From positions 2,464,501-2,528,500 of the forward strand of contig NC_092581.1 in NCBI RefSeq assembly GCF_037975245.1: a stretch of DNA of 64,000 nt, written 5' to 3'. The stretch is from Apostichopus japonicus (Eukaryota > Echinodermata > Holothuroidea > Aspidochirotida > Stichopodidae). Of the stretch, positions 48,815-61,656 are shown one piece after another; position 1 is the first letter of the stretch, and every line of letters begins with the position of its first letter. The translations under genes were made by a program, and so were the position numbers. The notes beneath the pieces were generated by a model. The model searched no databases, was not told the DNA's origin, and saw only the letters and a list, made by a program, of their open reading frames with translations.

Positions 48815-49615
48815 GGGCGGGATTACGGGGGGGGCAAGAGGGGGCATTTGCCCCCCCCCCCTCCACTTTTCCCCAGCCTCCTTAGTTCTTTTTTTTTGTC
48901 GTTTTTGCAGACAAATGTGAACAACCCTAATTGAAATTATTCCCCCACAACAGCTCTATCAAATAGGCCTATTTGATTCGAATCTAAGTCGAATTTGTGT
49001 TTAACATAGTAGCATGAAGCATGCAGAATAACTGGAGCTGGAGTTAGCACATGGCTCGCAGCACAGGTTATGAATCCTGGAGCTAACAAACTAGCGATTC
49101 AATTCTGCATGTGATGAATCCGCGGAATGTGCTACAGTGCTAGCTTCAGGAATTGATTTTCAACGTTGCTGCTCTACTGAATGCGTTGAATTACTAAATC
49201 CAGAGAAACGATTTACGAAAGCCAGATTTGCATATTGGGTATATCAATAATTAAATTCAATATACTGACACATGACACCCCCCCCCCCGTGTCATTCAAC
49301 AATATGCAGTGGCAATGCCGATGTAATTTCTTTACTGCTCGAAATCCTGGAATGATGCATGCAAATCGAATAATGTAAATTACAAATTGGCACTAACACA
49401 GTAACACATTAAATCCATTGTTACAGTATACAGCACTTGGCAGTTTCGGTAGGGCCGATAAAATAATGTGTGGCTTTGAGTTCCGTTTTTCCGTTTTTTT
49501 GATCGGTCCAATGCACAATATACTAATAATTTTTAGGGGAAAGAATTGTCTAGATGCGATTTATTGTTACCAGAGGTGTCATATTTGCTGATCTAGGATT
49601 TCCTTTTTGCTTAAT

Positions 49616-49940
49616 TTTCGACGCTCCTTGCCAACCGATGATGGCGCTCCGCTTAGATAGTGACGTATAACAAAAGTTGTACATCACCATCTGACCATAT
49701 GTTATACTATCAATCCTCTTCAAATTTTTAAACGATAATTAACTATCTAGATACAATTGCAGACATGAGATCCATATTTCAAGGATGGGTACATGCAGCT
49801 TAGAGCACTCGGGAAGTGCCGTTTCCGGCCATCTGGAGGGTTTGTAAAGCTGAAAAAATTCTTCTACGCTCCGCGCCAACCGATGGTGGCGCTCCGCTTA
49901 GATAGTCTTGATGGCAGGTTTCCCCCCCCCCCACCCCCCC
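49616..49940 (-). mobile_element. Element fragment with two hairpin modules
   Basis: Two minus-strand copies of the shared module (GCGCCAACCGATGGTGGCGC-type hairpin followed by TCCGCTTAGATAGT): a short one at about 49628-49663 and a longer one at about 49800-49908. Ends of the parent element are not clear. Confidence 0.6.
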
Positions 49941-49961
49941 ACTTTCACAAATCAAATCCCG

Positions 49962-49985
<24 letters not shown>
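49962..49985. repeat. Short (TA)n microsatellite
   Basis: 24 bp of alternating TA. Confidence 0.9.
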
Positions 49986-49994
<9 letters not shown>

Positions 49995-50822
49995 TTATAA
50001 CTGGGACACAATCTGTGGCCCCATGCGAGGCTCTTAAAACTATATTAATATGGTAGGGGAATCCTTTAATGTCGGAGCAATATTTTATATTCAGCCATAT
50101 GTGAACTGCAACTGAATGACTAAATTTGGTTTGCTCACATGGCTTTATGTCGGAATATTGTTGCAGTACGCCCTCGGTTGCGATACGGGGCGATATTCAA
50201 GAATGGAAGTTTATAGCGCGTTAAACTGATATCACGAAGCGAAAAACGTCTTGGTCAAGACTAGTACAATCAGGGAGAAGTTCTTTTAGTTCCCATATAA
50301 GGTATTATTTTCTTTAAAGTCATGGGGTGGCATACTCCTATCAGAGTCTATATCAATCCGCCCGAGTGTTCTCCGTCATGGTGCCTAAAAGCAGCAGGGA
50401 AACATCTTGTTTTTGATATGCTACTAATCAGGATCTATGTTTTGTTGCGGCTTGCTAGTTGAATAGCATGAATGGAAGTACATGCGGTGCAAAAATTGGG
50501 TTAACTGAGGTACCTTCAGACCCCTTAATAATAAGCAGCGATCGAAAATTGTTAACTATACTGTGTAAAATAGTTTGTTTATAAGTTACGAAAACTTCAG
50601 GCTCTCATAGCACAAACATAATCTGCATGCATGGTCATGATACGGAACATTGATAGTGTCATGAACGGCCAACTTGTCAGCTATCTAATGGTAGGCAGCG
50701 TTTAGCTGGGGAGAACTTCTATCTAGACTGAGAGACCACATTACTTTTATGATTTAAAGTGTATACGTCAATGGGGATTTTATAGGCGTATGCTATATGC
50801 ATGGGTGTACGTTGCGGCCAGC

Positions 50823-51282
50823 CAGTGGCGGAGCTAGGGGTATTGGTCAGGGGGCGAGAATGGTCTGTAGGGGCGCTTTCGACACCATCTAAGCGGAGCG
50901 CCACCACAGGTTGGCGCGGAGCGTACACAATTTTTTTGAGTAAAGATACTCCCTAGATCGCCGGAAATAACCCTTCCCGGGCCTTGCTAATTTGCAGATA
51001 AACGAAGAATAAATAGGTGTCATCGCCATTTGTGACAACTCGGAAGTTTATATGGGTGTTGAAAGTTAGGGTTAAGACCGCCGTTAGAGCATTTTGCCAA
51101 AAGATTACACCAACAAAATGTGAAAAATGTCAATAGGAAGATGAAAGCGCAATAAAAAAAAGTCAATAATCGCGAATAAGTAAAAAGTGGTAAAAAGCTG
51201 AAAAGGGCGCCAGCAGTCCATTTGAGTCCGCCAGGGAGGGGGGGGCATCCGCCCCCCTGACTGTATGGACGCTCCGCCACTG
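50823..51282. mobile_element. hAT-like TIR element, copy 2 of the 13667 family
   Basis: 460 bp with CAGTGGCGGAGCTAGG and GCTCCGCCACTG ends. Flanking 8-mers CGGCCAGC (50815-50822) and CGACCAGC (51283-51290) match at 7 of 8. It matches 13667-14043 closely but has about 85 extra bases near 51029-51110. It contains the hairpin module at about 50886. Confidence 0.87.
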
Positions 51283-51290
51283 CGACCAGC

Positions 51291-52397
51291 GGATTAGATG
51301 TTAAAATTACAATAGGTTCGAAAATCAATTTCTTAACGACCCATGCGGTTTGGTATATGATGATATGCTTAACAAATAACATTGTCGTAATCACGCGGTC
51401 ATAATATTCCGGGAGTGAAATTTATATCAGAACAGATCATTCCGTTGGTTTTCGTACCCAGACTCTTTTAGAGTGAATTTTTCTTCCAACATATGATTTT
51501 GAATTGACCTCTTGACCTGTTGGCTATTGTCAGTTCATTTCAGAGGTGACTTGGTCATAGGTGGATCCATGAACTTCAAGGAGGATCTGGACCCCGAGCC
51601 TCCTCTTTTGATATATATTTGGCATTTTTATTTTGCTGATACAGTGTACGTAGTGGAAAACTTGGCACTGTAAATTCGCGTGTGCGAATTTCGTCTTATT
51701 TTTTAACATTATTGGATTATTTATTTGATACTATATGCCATTAACCCAGAAAATTAAGAAACACAAATTAGTGCAAGTAATGTTTAGGTATTTATTCCGA
51801 AGTCAAGTTTCACAATACACTAAAGTTCTGGAACGCTCCTTTAAGGCTAAAGACCCTAGGCTACGGATAAGGAGATGATGACGTCAGCTAATCGATGAAA
51901 GTCTTAGCAGTGTATACTTAATATTAACCCTTTATTGGATATTATTGAACAACCGTTGTCCTATATAGGCAAATTTGTAATAGAGTTTCTATTTTTTCCC
52001 TCTTATGTTTTGTGTTGCATCTGAGAAATTGATCTACAATGGTACGGTACAGTTAATGTATTAGACTAAATAATCCAGTCGTTTTAAATGATAAGACAAG
52101 TTTGATGTTTTAAATGAACATTTCTCAAAAATTAAATATGCAGTATTAGAAAAAACAGCCTGGACTGATTGCAGTGTTTTTTTTAACTTTCTGCAAAATA
52201 AATGTTCTGCCTGAAGTCAACATTCAACATGTATTCCCGACAATATATAAAGGTGATCCGCCAAGAACATTGTGTAGCCTCATATATGTGATGTATTAGC
52301 CTAACTTGTGCTCTAAAGTGTAGGCTACACCCACCCTCTATCACGATTCAGGAATCGCAGAACTGATACCGGCGTACCTGCAGTGTGGACACTCGTT
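51291..52397. other. 3' flank of the 52.4-kb membrane-protein gene
   Basis: AT-rich, no exon. Minus-strand AATAAA signals are present at about 51931 and 51789, candidates for the poly(A) signal of the gene to the right. Confidence 0.4.
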
Positions 52398-53335
52398 TCA
52401 TTCCTCGTGCTGTATTCGCGCCTTTCTAACTGATTCACGACAGCCGTGGTCCTTAAATTTTAACAATATGTATGCCGAAGGCTCCTTCCGGATCCTCGCC
52501 GGTGTAACATCTCTTTCATCGGTTACCGTCTTCGTACTCGATGCCACGATATCCCGGTCATAATGTGGTCGACACACATTGCGACCAATATCACTTCTCT
52601 GCACTGCCATTGGGTGCGACTCAAAACGATCAGTAAGTGCACGACTTGTAGAGAAGCCAGTTTCGAAATATTCATGATTGATACCGGTTTCCATCAGGTT
52701 TGATTCAGTTCTACTTAATCGCAGTTTCAAGTTTCCCTTGACCGTGTGAGAACTACTATCTAATTGTATATCACTGTGCTGTGGAAGTTCTGGGTGACTT
52801 ATCGTCTGACACGAAGAACCACTTTTGCAGACTATAAATGGATGTTGTCGTGGTTCTTCGTTGGGTCTATGGTCCAGCAGTTCTATGCCTAAACCACGTG
52901 TGGATTCCTTATCGACTTGTCTCACCCTTCTTAGTTTTTGTCTACGATTCGATGGATTTTGCGGTTTATTTATTGCCTTTTCTTTATCGTTTTTTCGCCG
53001 CGGATTTGATCTACCTTTTCTTTCCACTTGCTTCAATTTCCTTTCCAGTCTTTCTCTATCTGTTTCCTTTTCCACTCTGATTCCCTGGACAACGTTTCTG
53101 CTACATTCACCTCTGCAATGTTGTTTACCAGGGAGTGCGGGGAGAGGGCGGTCGTTTCTGGGTTTTTTTCCAAGTTCGATACTAACACGAAATTTTAGTT
53201 TCTCTTTTGCTTTTCGTAGGCATAAAATACATCCATAGATGAGCGAACCAATCATGAGAACAAATATCAAAGCAGCAGGCAGTAAGAATATTAACGGAAC
53301 TCTCCCAGCCATTAGCCTTTGAACAACAACAGAGT
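52398..53335 (-). CDS. Single-pass membrane protein, TM plus basic tail exon (paralogue A)
   Basis: A long terminal exon on the minus strand. It opens after a likely acceptor (CAATTTCAG|GTCAAAC) in phase 2, reading SNSVVVQRL into ATG 53312; the ATG could also be the true start. The helix is VPLIFLLPAALIFVLMIGSL. About 30 residues later comes RPLPALP, a class I SH3 ligand (RxxPxxP). A lysine/arginine-rich segment (about 85-135 from the ATG) precedes a Ser/Thr/Tyr-rich tail with an ITIM-like SAYILL near the end. The stop is TGA at 52398. From the ATG there are 304 residues. The ectodomain exons, if any, were not found upstream. I infer a receptor with a signalling tail; its family is unknown to me. 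Confidence 0.65.
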
Positions 53336-53344
53336 TTGACCTGA

Positions 53345-54187
53345 AATTGAAGGAAACACGAATGAAAAGAAATTCAGTTATGTCGGTTATGCCATCAATG
53401 TATCAGCATATAGTTGCATGCTATATACTGCAGAATGAATTCGACTGTATACAGAATAATCTCTTAAATCACTGTATGGACACACCGAGTAAACGGATAA
53501 CTATTTTGACTTGTTGGCCCAGCATACACCTCACTTCTCGGGTCTATGTAACCATGTATAAATAATGACCGACTGTAGCATATGAAGAATGGTCACTGCG
53601 ACATGACAACATGGCCACATCCCGTAGAAATGGTTTATTATGAATAATTAACATACTAGTCCAGGTGACTGCCTACATCCAGTAAGCCTCCTCCTCGGGT
53701 CCATGTTACTATGCACAATGCATGTGTTACCAGACTGCTAAGAGTCCCTTATGTTAATACAGTGTACATGCCAGTAGATGTACGGTTAATTCTTAATACC
53801 TTTTACACGTAGTCCATGTAGCTAGTATACTAAACATGCCTTACTCCGGCTTATGCAAACTATGGTATATTTCCGTGAAAAGCAAGAGTAATTATTTCCC
53901 AAACTGGACCGGTATGAATACAAGGCTCTGCACATGATCAGTACAGGTACCGTACTTATATCGTAAAATGCTATAGCATCTATGTCAGATTTCTGAATAA
54001 AAAAAGAAAAAGAAACAACGGCGACGAGTATGTTTAGGCCCACAAAATCCATCAGTGTGATTAAGAGTAGATAGTCATCTATCCTATAGATTAAAAGCTT
54101 GAGATTTATATATAACAATATCTCGTCCCCTTATAATATTAGAGACATTTATCAAGCGTGAGATATATGTAGTGGTATTGTATACTT
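53345..54187. other. Upstream of paralogue A, no exon identified
   Basis: Expected to hold intron or promoter of the gene at 52398-53335. I found no ectodomain exon with clear borders. Confidence 0.4.
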
Positions 54188-54195
54188 AGTAGCAC

Positions 54196-54522
54196 CAGGC
54201 GCGTAGCCAGGAATTTGCCAAGGGAGGGGCGAAAATGTAGGGGGCAAACTATCAGAGCCGTAGATACGGCATTGCAAACTATCTAAGCGTAGCGCCACCA
54301 TAAGTTGGCGCGAAGCGTGCAAGAAAATGTTGGCTCATGCATAATGCCTCCCAGGTCGCTCGAAATGGCACTTCCCAGGCCTTGTAAGTTGCATCTTAGG
54401 ATTTTCTCTTTTGAAATTACTAGCGATATCATAAAAACATTTAAAAAAATATATATATATATGCTCACGGGGGGGGGGGGGGCGCGGCTGCCCCTTCGCC
54501 CCCCCCCTTGGCTACGCGCCTG
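54196..54522. mobile_element. hAT-like TIR element with 8-bp TSD
   Basis: 327 bp. Ends CAGGCGCGTAGCCAGG and TTGGCTACGCGCCTG. Flanking 8-mers AGTAGCAC (54188-54195) and AGTAGCAT (54523-54530) match at 7 of 8. It includes the hairpin module at about 54277 and resembles the left part of 14375-14720. Confidence 0.87.
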
Positions 54523-54530
54523 AGTAGCAT

Positions 54531-56939
54531 CCGAGTCCCACTAGCATGGTATACATAAGAATGGGTGAAACGAAGGTGTACTTACCATATAACCACTTGC
54601 AGACACCTGAATCGTATATGCGATTTTCCGTTTAGAAGTTATAGACGTACAAAGAGACTGTTGAACTTCCTCACGTTATCGATAAAATCAATAAGAAAAA
54701 AATCCAATATCGTGCACAACAAATGCATGGGAGACCTGTATCACGGGAATACTTTGTGAAATGTATAGTTGACCGGAGGAAATACGAAGTTGTGTCAAAG
54801 AAATGACATTGCTTTGTTTCATTTTCACTTTCCTTTGTTTGCAATTTCCAATCTATATATAGTATGAGTACTCATTAAGAACACAGTAAACACAGAAACA
54901 CTTTACTTCAATAACGCATATAATTCTCTATCTGATTTACATGTTTAGAAAAAAAGAACTTGTTTGAAACTATCCGGCAGAAACGGAAGAGGCAACATAG
55001 AAACAATTACACATAAACAACATTAAAATAATTTATTGCTAGAGTTATTACATGCCAAATAAGTGACTATGTTGAAGAAAATCTATAATAACAGGAAATA
55101 AACAGTTATTTCTGCCGCCTTTATCTCTTGTTTTGTCTTAAGGTTTTATAGCGATCCCTTACCAATGCCATCTATAGCTGAAAGTTATCAATAGGTCTCT
55201 CTCGCAGTTTTCTGCCTTCGTTAGGTTTTACACAAGATTATAAGAACAGTTGTATTTTTTAGATCCTCCTACAAGCAGGAACTCGCGAAGAAGCCTCATT
55301 GGCTTATCAAAGCCGCAAGCTGACCGAAATCAGTCTCTTAGATTCATATTTACCGTCCATGATTATGAATTGTCAATTGTCAACAACAACAACAGTCGTC
55401 AGTGTCAGAATTGGAATATTTCCACAAATATTGTCATTTGCTTTATCATTATGTTTTCTATTGTTTCTATTGTTATGTGCATCTGGTTAGTGAATCTGAC
55501 CATGTTACAACTGTTAGCTCTCTGCTGGGTATTGGTTTGTGGTCACTCGACCGTGCACATTCCCTATAGTACAGTAAACAGTACTACAGCTAACATGCTA
55601 AATATTTGGGAGATTGTACTGCTGACTTACATATTAGAAATAGCATACCTAACATAATATGCTAACATATTGGAAATTGCAGCTTACATATTCTAATATA
55701 TTACAAATCGTGCAGCTAACACGGAGAGCACAGCTAACATAGGAGGCTTGTGCGACCTCCAGAGTTGTATATAAGGACTGGTAGTTTAATCCCAGTATGC
55801 CATTCTGAACTGAGAATCTGAGCCTACCACTTGTCATTTGCCTATTGTAAATATGTTGTACAGAGCATTTGATATATACATATATATGCTACAGTGAATT
55901 AGATGAATAAATATATATGTAAACTGCAACTGGAGAATTTCCCCATTGAAGTCTCCAACTTCCAATAATATCCAGTAGACCGCAGGTTAACGTTACACTC
56001 TGCCATGAATAACGATGTGTAGGTATACAATCCCCCCCCCCCCACCCCCTTACCTCCTCAACGATCACAGGGCCAAATCACCTTTATAAAATAATATACA
56101 TCAACAACTGTCCTACATAAGTCTTTTAGAATTGAATGTAGGCAACATTGCCCCTGTCCCTACAAAAATAAAAGCTGAAAACATAATTTTATGTTGAATG
56201 CGTCAATTGGCGATGCCATAAGCGATCTTGTTACTTGTGTCCACCGAAAACGCAGAAAGAATGATAAATAAATGCATCAAGTTTGCATATGAAACATTTA
56301 GAAGCATTTTCTCAACTCTTACCACTCAAAATTGTCCATATTGTATTAAACAGTAGAGAACTCGCTGATGGGGCTCTCCAATGTACCGAATGCTTTATCA
56401 CATCGGTCCCATCTAATCATATGATGTATAATTTACCCTAACTTTAAGTTAATATTCTGCCATTTGCCATAAGGCTTATTTATTGGCGATTATATTGTAA
56501 AGATCTTTTGCCTATATGTTTTTGAGCCTCTCGACAAGTTTAGCAGTTGGCATGCCCCAATCCCGTCTTAAGGCGCGTCATTTATCCGCTCGCCTTTACC
56601 GTCGACTCAGAGGTACTGTTCGCAATGTAAATTCCCATAAAAACCGAACTGTTTTTCAAGTACTGTATAGTATATCCTGTGATCATAGACGGCCTCCACG
56701 ATACTGTATTGAAACCGTTTGACATACACTGCATTTTACATTCTCCAATTCCTTCATTAAACGCGTCATTTATTCATTAGCCTTGTCTGCCTCCTGAAAA
56801 CATTGGTTGCCTTTTCGGAACATTGCTTTAACACTCTCTCCTGTATATCATGTGAGCATCATAAACTGCCTTCGCGATGCACAGTTCGGGATGCTCTTCT
56901 ATAGTTGTCATGCCTCAATTCCTTCTTTAAATGCGTCAT
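54531..56939. other. No confident exon; possible + strand exon near 55260
   Basis: At about 55262-55490 on the + strand a frame opens after a TTTTTTAG acceptor-like site and ends in a hydrophobic run (NIVICFIIMFSIVSIVMCIW), which could be a membrane exon, but another frame is equally open and no partner exon is clear. 55560-55740 has loosely repeated GCTAACAT/TACATATT words. A C-run lies at 56033-56044. The strong minus-strand donor at 54585 (TATATG|GTAAGT) has no convincing coding frame in front. Confidence 0.4.
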
Positions 56940-57825
56940 TTATCCACTAGCCTGGTCCACATGCCCTGAGCGAGCGTTCGCCATGGGAAAGTCGTTTAAA
57001 ACCGAAGTGTCTCTTCTGAATATCTTGTGATCATAGGCTGTTTCCGCGATGTCATATGCACCGGTTGAAACATTCGGAATTACTGGATCATCATCTAGAA
57101 TCGTCAGATATGGTTCAGATTGAGATCGTAGGATGTCGTTTTCATCATTCCCGTCTGCTTTTGACAAAGGATCACAATTGGTTTTAGAAATGTTGGAACT
57201 TCTTTCTCTGTGTCGTCCTTCCGACTCAGATCGGCATCTAAAATTGGTAGATTTATTAGTTTCAACTTGAGCTATTCTATCTTTGTTTGAATCTCCCCTT
57301 TTCTCTTTATTGGTAGAATTTGTCTCTCGAGTGGGGACTGTATCTCCGTTCAAGTTCTTTAAATCTCCTTTCTTTTTCGAGTGTGTTTGCTTTCTGGAGT
57401 CCCTAGGTTCTTTTGCCTTGTCCCTTGTCTTGCGGCGTTCCGTCTTTCTACTAACCGTGTGTTTCTTACTACCCAACGTTCGCTTTCTGCTTAAATGCTT
57501 TTTCTTGCTTATATATCTCTTTCTACTCAAACTTCTAAATAGTCCATGAGCTCCAACTAACGAAGGATCTTCCAATGACTTCTTTGTTTTCTTACTGCCA
57601 CTGGCAACTGTAGTTCCGTCTTCCCGGGGTATTGACGGTAGTGGCCGTACAGTGAAAGATTTACTCCTTATGCTTCTTTGAAATATCTTCTTTCGTAAGT
57701 TTGGCCGACTACAGACTAGACAGACGAATATGAAGATTAAAGATGAAATAAAGACCAGGACAACTGCTACAGAGATGCCAAAAACAGGCGATTCCATAAT
57801 ATATGGGCTATGGCGATGTGGCCGT
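56940..57825 (-). CDS. Single-pass membrane protein, TM plus basic tail exon (paralogue B)
   Basis: Terminal exon after a good acceptor (TTTTGACATACAG|ACGG) in phase 2, like paralogue A. It reads RPHRHSPYIMESPVFG into the helix ISVAVVLVFISSLIFIFVCL, then RPLPSIP, a class I SH3 ligand at nearly the same distance from the membrane as RPLPALP in paralogue A. A long Lys/Arg/Ser-rich region (about 75-150) follows, then an acidic end with SEPYLTILDDDP and two more tyrosines (GAYDIAETAYDH). Stop TAA at 56940. 298 codons are open. The shared strand, exon phase and motif order point to a diverged tandem duplicate of the gene 3.6 kb away. Ectodomain exons should lie to the right. Confidence 0.7.
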
Positions 57826-58213
57826 CTGTATGTCAAAAGTGAAGATAGAAAAAAATAGACATCACTTTTTTTAATGATTAAAATATCACAGCTACCTATA
57901 AATCATTGACACTCATCGAAAGAACAATAAAAGTATATCGCCTTTGTCAAAAACAAAGTACGTCGAGCTGAATTCAAAAGAATAAATTCATAAAGGACTC
58001 GGTTTAACAAACTTATACTCAATGCATGGATGGGATCAATAGAGAAAGAACGTTCACCCAGGGTATATATATATATAGCACTGATATTGGAAAACGAAAG
58101 CCTTTCAAATATTAGACAGAACTTGGCTTGTATACATACAACAAATTAACTGTAGTATATATATGACACGGTATAAACGTACGTGGCGGAATGCCAACAT
58201 CGAAGATACTTAC

Positions 58214-58303
58214 AAAATATATTTTTTTGATATGATTGAATGTTTATATCGACTTTAAAGACCATTCCCGTATTGTGTGCAACTGCCCACCCCTCTTTTA
58301 TTG
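58214..58303 (-). CDS. Probable internal exon upstream of paralogue B
   Basis: A 90-nt stretch lies between a strong acceptor (CCTTTTATCTTTTGTAG|CA) and a strong donor (ATTTT|GTAAGTATC), both on the minus strand. Its phase 1-1 frame is open and protein-like (IKEGWAVAHNTGMVFKVDIN). The phase does not join directly to the phase-2 exon at 57825, so either a small exon lies between, the donor used is the nearby CAC|GTACGT (phase 2), or this belongs to another transcript. Confidence 0.4.
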
Positions 58304-61300
58304 CTACAAAAGATAAAAGGTTATAGAACGTAAAGTATACGGCGATGGAAAGAGATGGATTTCTTGACGAAAGACTCCCGCAATCTACACATCACAGAGT
58401 AGTAGGCACGCAAATATATACGTGTAATAATTTTATGTATTATGTCTTGTCAGCTAATATATCAAACATTGCCAAAACAAAAACTGTTGCGTTTCCCCTA
58501 CCCCCACCCCCCCCCCCCATCATGCCCTTCCATTCCCTTCCTCCATATCGAACCTTTTTTTCCTGATTATTCGTCAGCAGAACGGCATTCATGACATGTT
58601 ACGTCGCGAACAATTTATTTTGATGAACCTAAAAGTTTAATCAATACCTTAAAAGTTAAATTATTGATAGATATGCTTTCAGTACACACTTTAATCTTCG
58701 TTGCAACAGTTTATATGTAACTTTTAGATCCTATTAGAAATGATACTTCCGTGAAAGGTCTCATGTGAAATCAGTGTACAGCTCTATAGTACGCCCACAT
58801 GCACCCACGCACGCAGACACTAGGAAAGAAAACCACGGGGGCTGGGCTATTATTGGGTTCTCAATACTTAAAAGGGCATCGCAAACTGGGTGAAACTTGA
58901 ATCACCATTTGGGGTCGGTCGAAAATTCCCTCCCCCCCTCCCCAATCCTATCCGAATAGTTCTTAAAATGAGGTTGCCATTGATCGCATTAAGAAACCAT
59001 TATTCTATATATATAGACTTTTTCACCACATGAAGGTTAAAGAGGACACCAATCCAACCATACTGTTTTGCTTAGATATGACAGAGATCATTGTGAACTT
59101 GAACAACTCTTCCAAACAACTCAGAAAAAAGTTTATAAGTCGTGTCTGGGAATGTGTGATGTCATATGTCATGTTGTAAATGTATGATGTCATAGTGCGA
59201 TTAGGATACAAAAACCTAATATCAGCCTATATACACCAGGCATTTTACTACCATAATGAAGGTGCACAAGAGAGCATCAGTGAAAACAAGAAATGCCTGC
59301 CGTGAAAAAAAATACTAATTTATATTTTCATTGTTTATAGCCTACCTTGTTCTTTATATCGATAATATATTATTTCGATATATTTGTATAGTAATAATCA
59401 ACTCAAATATTTTGCAGAATTATGCATAGAACATGTTCTACTATATACAAACTCATCTATGGTAGACTTGGACAATTAACTGACAAGTTTAGCAGGGGAA
59501 GTCTATATAGGCAAAAGTACTATGACAATATAACACCGATAGCATACATTATTCTATAGAGATATATTTAGTCCATGGCCTATGCGTTAATTTTATGCAG
59601 ATTGTACCGATGAATCTACATATACATTTTTTTTAAAGAAATATTCGATCTATCAAGAGTTAACAGTTTACATGATTAAAGATGCAAAAATTTGTGTATG
59701 AACGTTGGTCTTTAACCTAAACACGGCATATGTCTATGACTGTATATATGCAAAATGTCGGTATAGGCTGTAAAGGCCTATACCTATTCTTACCTTATAT
59801 CAATGTTATATCATGTACCATGGGCCTTTTCACCGATTACACTGTAGAAAAGATGCGATCATTAGTACGACATAGACTATATAGTATACTCAAACATAAT
59901 ATTTATCCTTTTCAAATCAAAAATGAAATAGAACAGAGATCATTTTCAAAACATTCAATGATCCAGAAAGTCAAGTATATAGCAAACAGTTATAAGCTAA
60001 TGCGTTGTTTGTGCTTTGATATAGTCCTACGGCAAATAAAGTTGACCAAATAACAAAAGGGAGCCTCGAAAAAAATTCTTTCATCAATATTTAATTTTTA
60101 CACAACGAGACAACGAAAGTGAAATTTACGTAAAAAAGGTTGTAATTTTTAATCATTGTCAACAAATTTAGACACATAACACGAAGTTTATTCTTATTAA
60201 CATACAAATTATGAGGATTGGAAAGGCTAATTTGTCATTTTCGGCTTTTGTTGCATATATATAGTGTAGAGGGTATAGGGCGTTTTAACGTGCCGGGTTC
60301 GGCACATGATATTATACTAGTATTAGTTAGACATGCGTGAGTCTACGGTCATGATCACATAGCAACATTAAACAGGCCACCATAATTTCTTTCGATTCTG
60401 GGGACGCCAGTTTATGACAAACGAGGATGAATTATTGCATAATGTTTGTTTTAATCTCATAGAAGGAAATTCGTTTTTTTGAAGTTTCGACCTAACGATG
60501 CAGAAAATGTTGATATGAGAAGTGAAAGTCGGGGAGCAGTAAATGTAACACTTATCTTAAAGGCATTGAAGACTCGCCCCAAACCGCGTGCAGCCATCTG
60601 AAAAATGTTTACTTTCCGTTGCTTGTAAGTGACGTTTTTTCGTGTCTCTACAAATGCAGACAATACAGTAATAAAACGTGATACCTTGTTATCCTAGCTG
60701 GACCTGAGATGTCCATCGCTGTATAGTTTTTACACTGTGCTGTGGGTATTGGCCGCAGAGTGTATGTACTGACTGTACACTAGTGTCTAATTACCGATGG
60801 TAACAAGCCATGTGTGTGTATTTTCTGGGATCGATGGTGCCATGGTGGTGACTAACACTTCTGTTACACATCATTCGATACTTGGTCAGATTACCGGCAT
60901 TATAGACGTTTCTTTTTGCGCGAGTCTTCACACCCTTAAAGCAATGGTGTGCGCAAAGGAGGAGGAGGGAGGGGCGGGGGCCATGCACTGGCCCCTTCCG
61001 TGCACTATCTCCCATCGTCAGTTGATTAGTCGGGTGCTTGTTTTTCAAAAAAATAGTTATATTTTGCACCACTGCCATCGTCTTTACCTTCTATGGCAGA
61101 GATCCTTGTGATAAGCAGCTGCCCGGCCCCTGAAGCAGCTAAGAAACATCTTTCTCCGTTTGGGAGATACCCAAGGTTAAAAGTCGTGTTTGGGATCTGT
61201 CATTTTGTTCTGATCTTTAGTATCTCTTTGTTTTTCTTTTCTCTAATTCGGATATCTTGAATAGTCTAGCTTTCTATAGATTTTATAAAGATATCTTTAA

Positions 61301-61656
61301 CTATTCGGCGCTAGTTCATTATTTGAAGATAACTTCAATTATTTAAAGATACCTCTGACAACCAAAATACACATGCCTCATAACACTGAAATCGTGTTAC
61401 CATATGCAATCCATCTCACATGCAGATATAACACTGATTGGTAGTTGGATCTTATTAGGGAACATTGTTCAAACCACGTTTCAGTTTTAAACTCACTCGT
61501 AAGCTGAATAGGAGCAGTAATACTTCGTTACTACATTCAAAATGGCGACTCCCTGTGTCCTGTAGTCCACCCGAATGCATCTTATAGGTATCGTAATATT
61601 CCATCCTTGTAAGAGTTGTTTCGCTCAGACAGGTTGTTTTAACGTAACCAGGAAAA
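58304..61656. other. No confident exon
   Basis: AT-rich. I saw a 49-codon + strand ORF at 59030 and a 107-codon + strand ORF at 59730-60053 without domain or splice support. The last part (about 61440-61656), more balanced in base composition, may hold the promoter and 5' UTR of CLYBL. Confidence 0.45.

Noticed and set aside
52825-53238. 137-codon + strand ORF opposite paralogue A (and 57283-57549 opposite paralogue B)
   Set aside because: Antisense shadow of the basic, lysine-rich tail; no splice sites or domain.
54565-54600. Ectodomain exon of paralogue A ending at the strong donor at 54585
   Set aside because: The phase-2 frame meets a stop a short way upstream with no acceptor between except one giving a 21-nt exon; not convincing.
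55250-55657. + strand ORF with a hydrophobic stretch
   Set aside because: Two frames are open, the acceptor is only moderate, and no partner exon was found, so I kept it as a note only.
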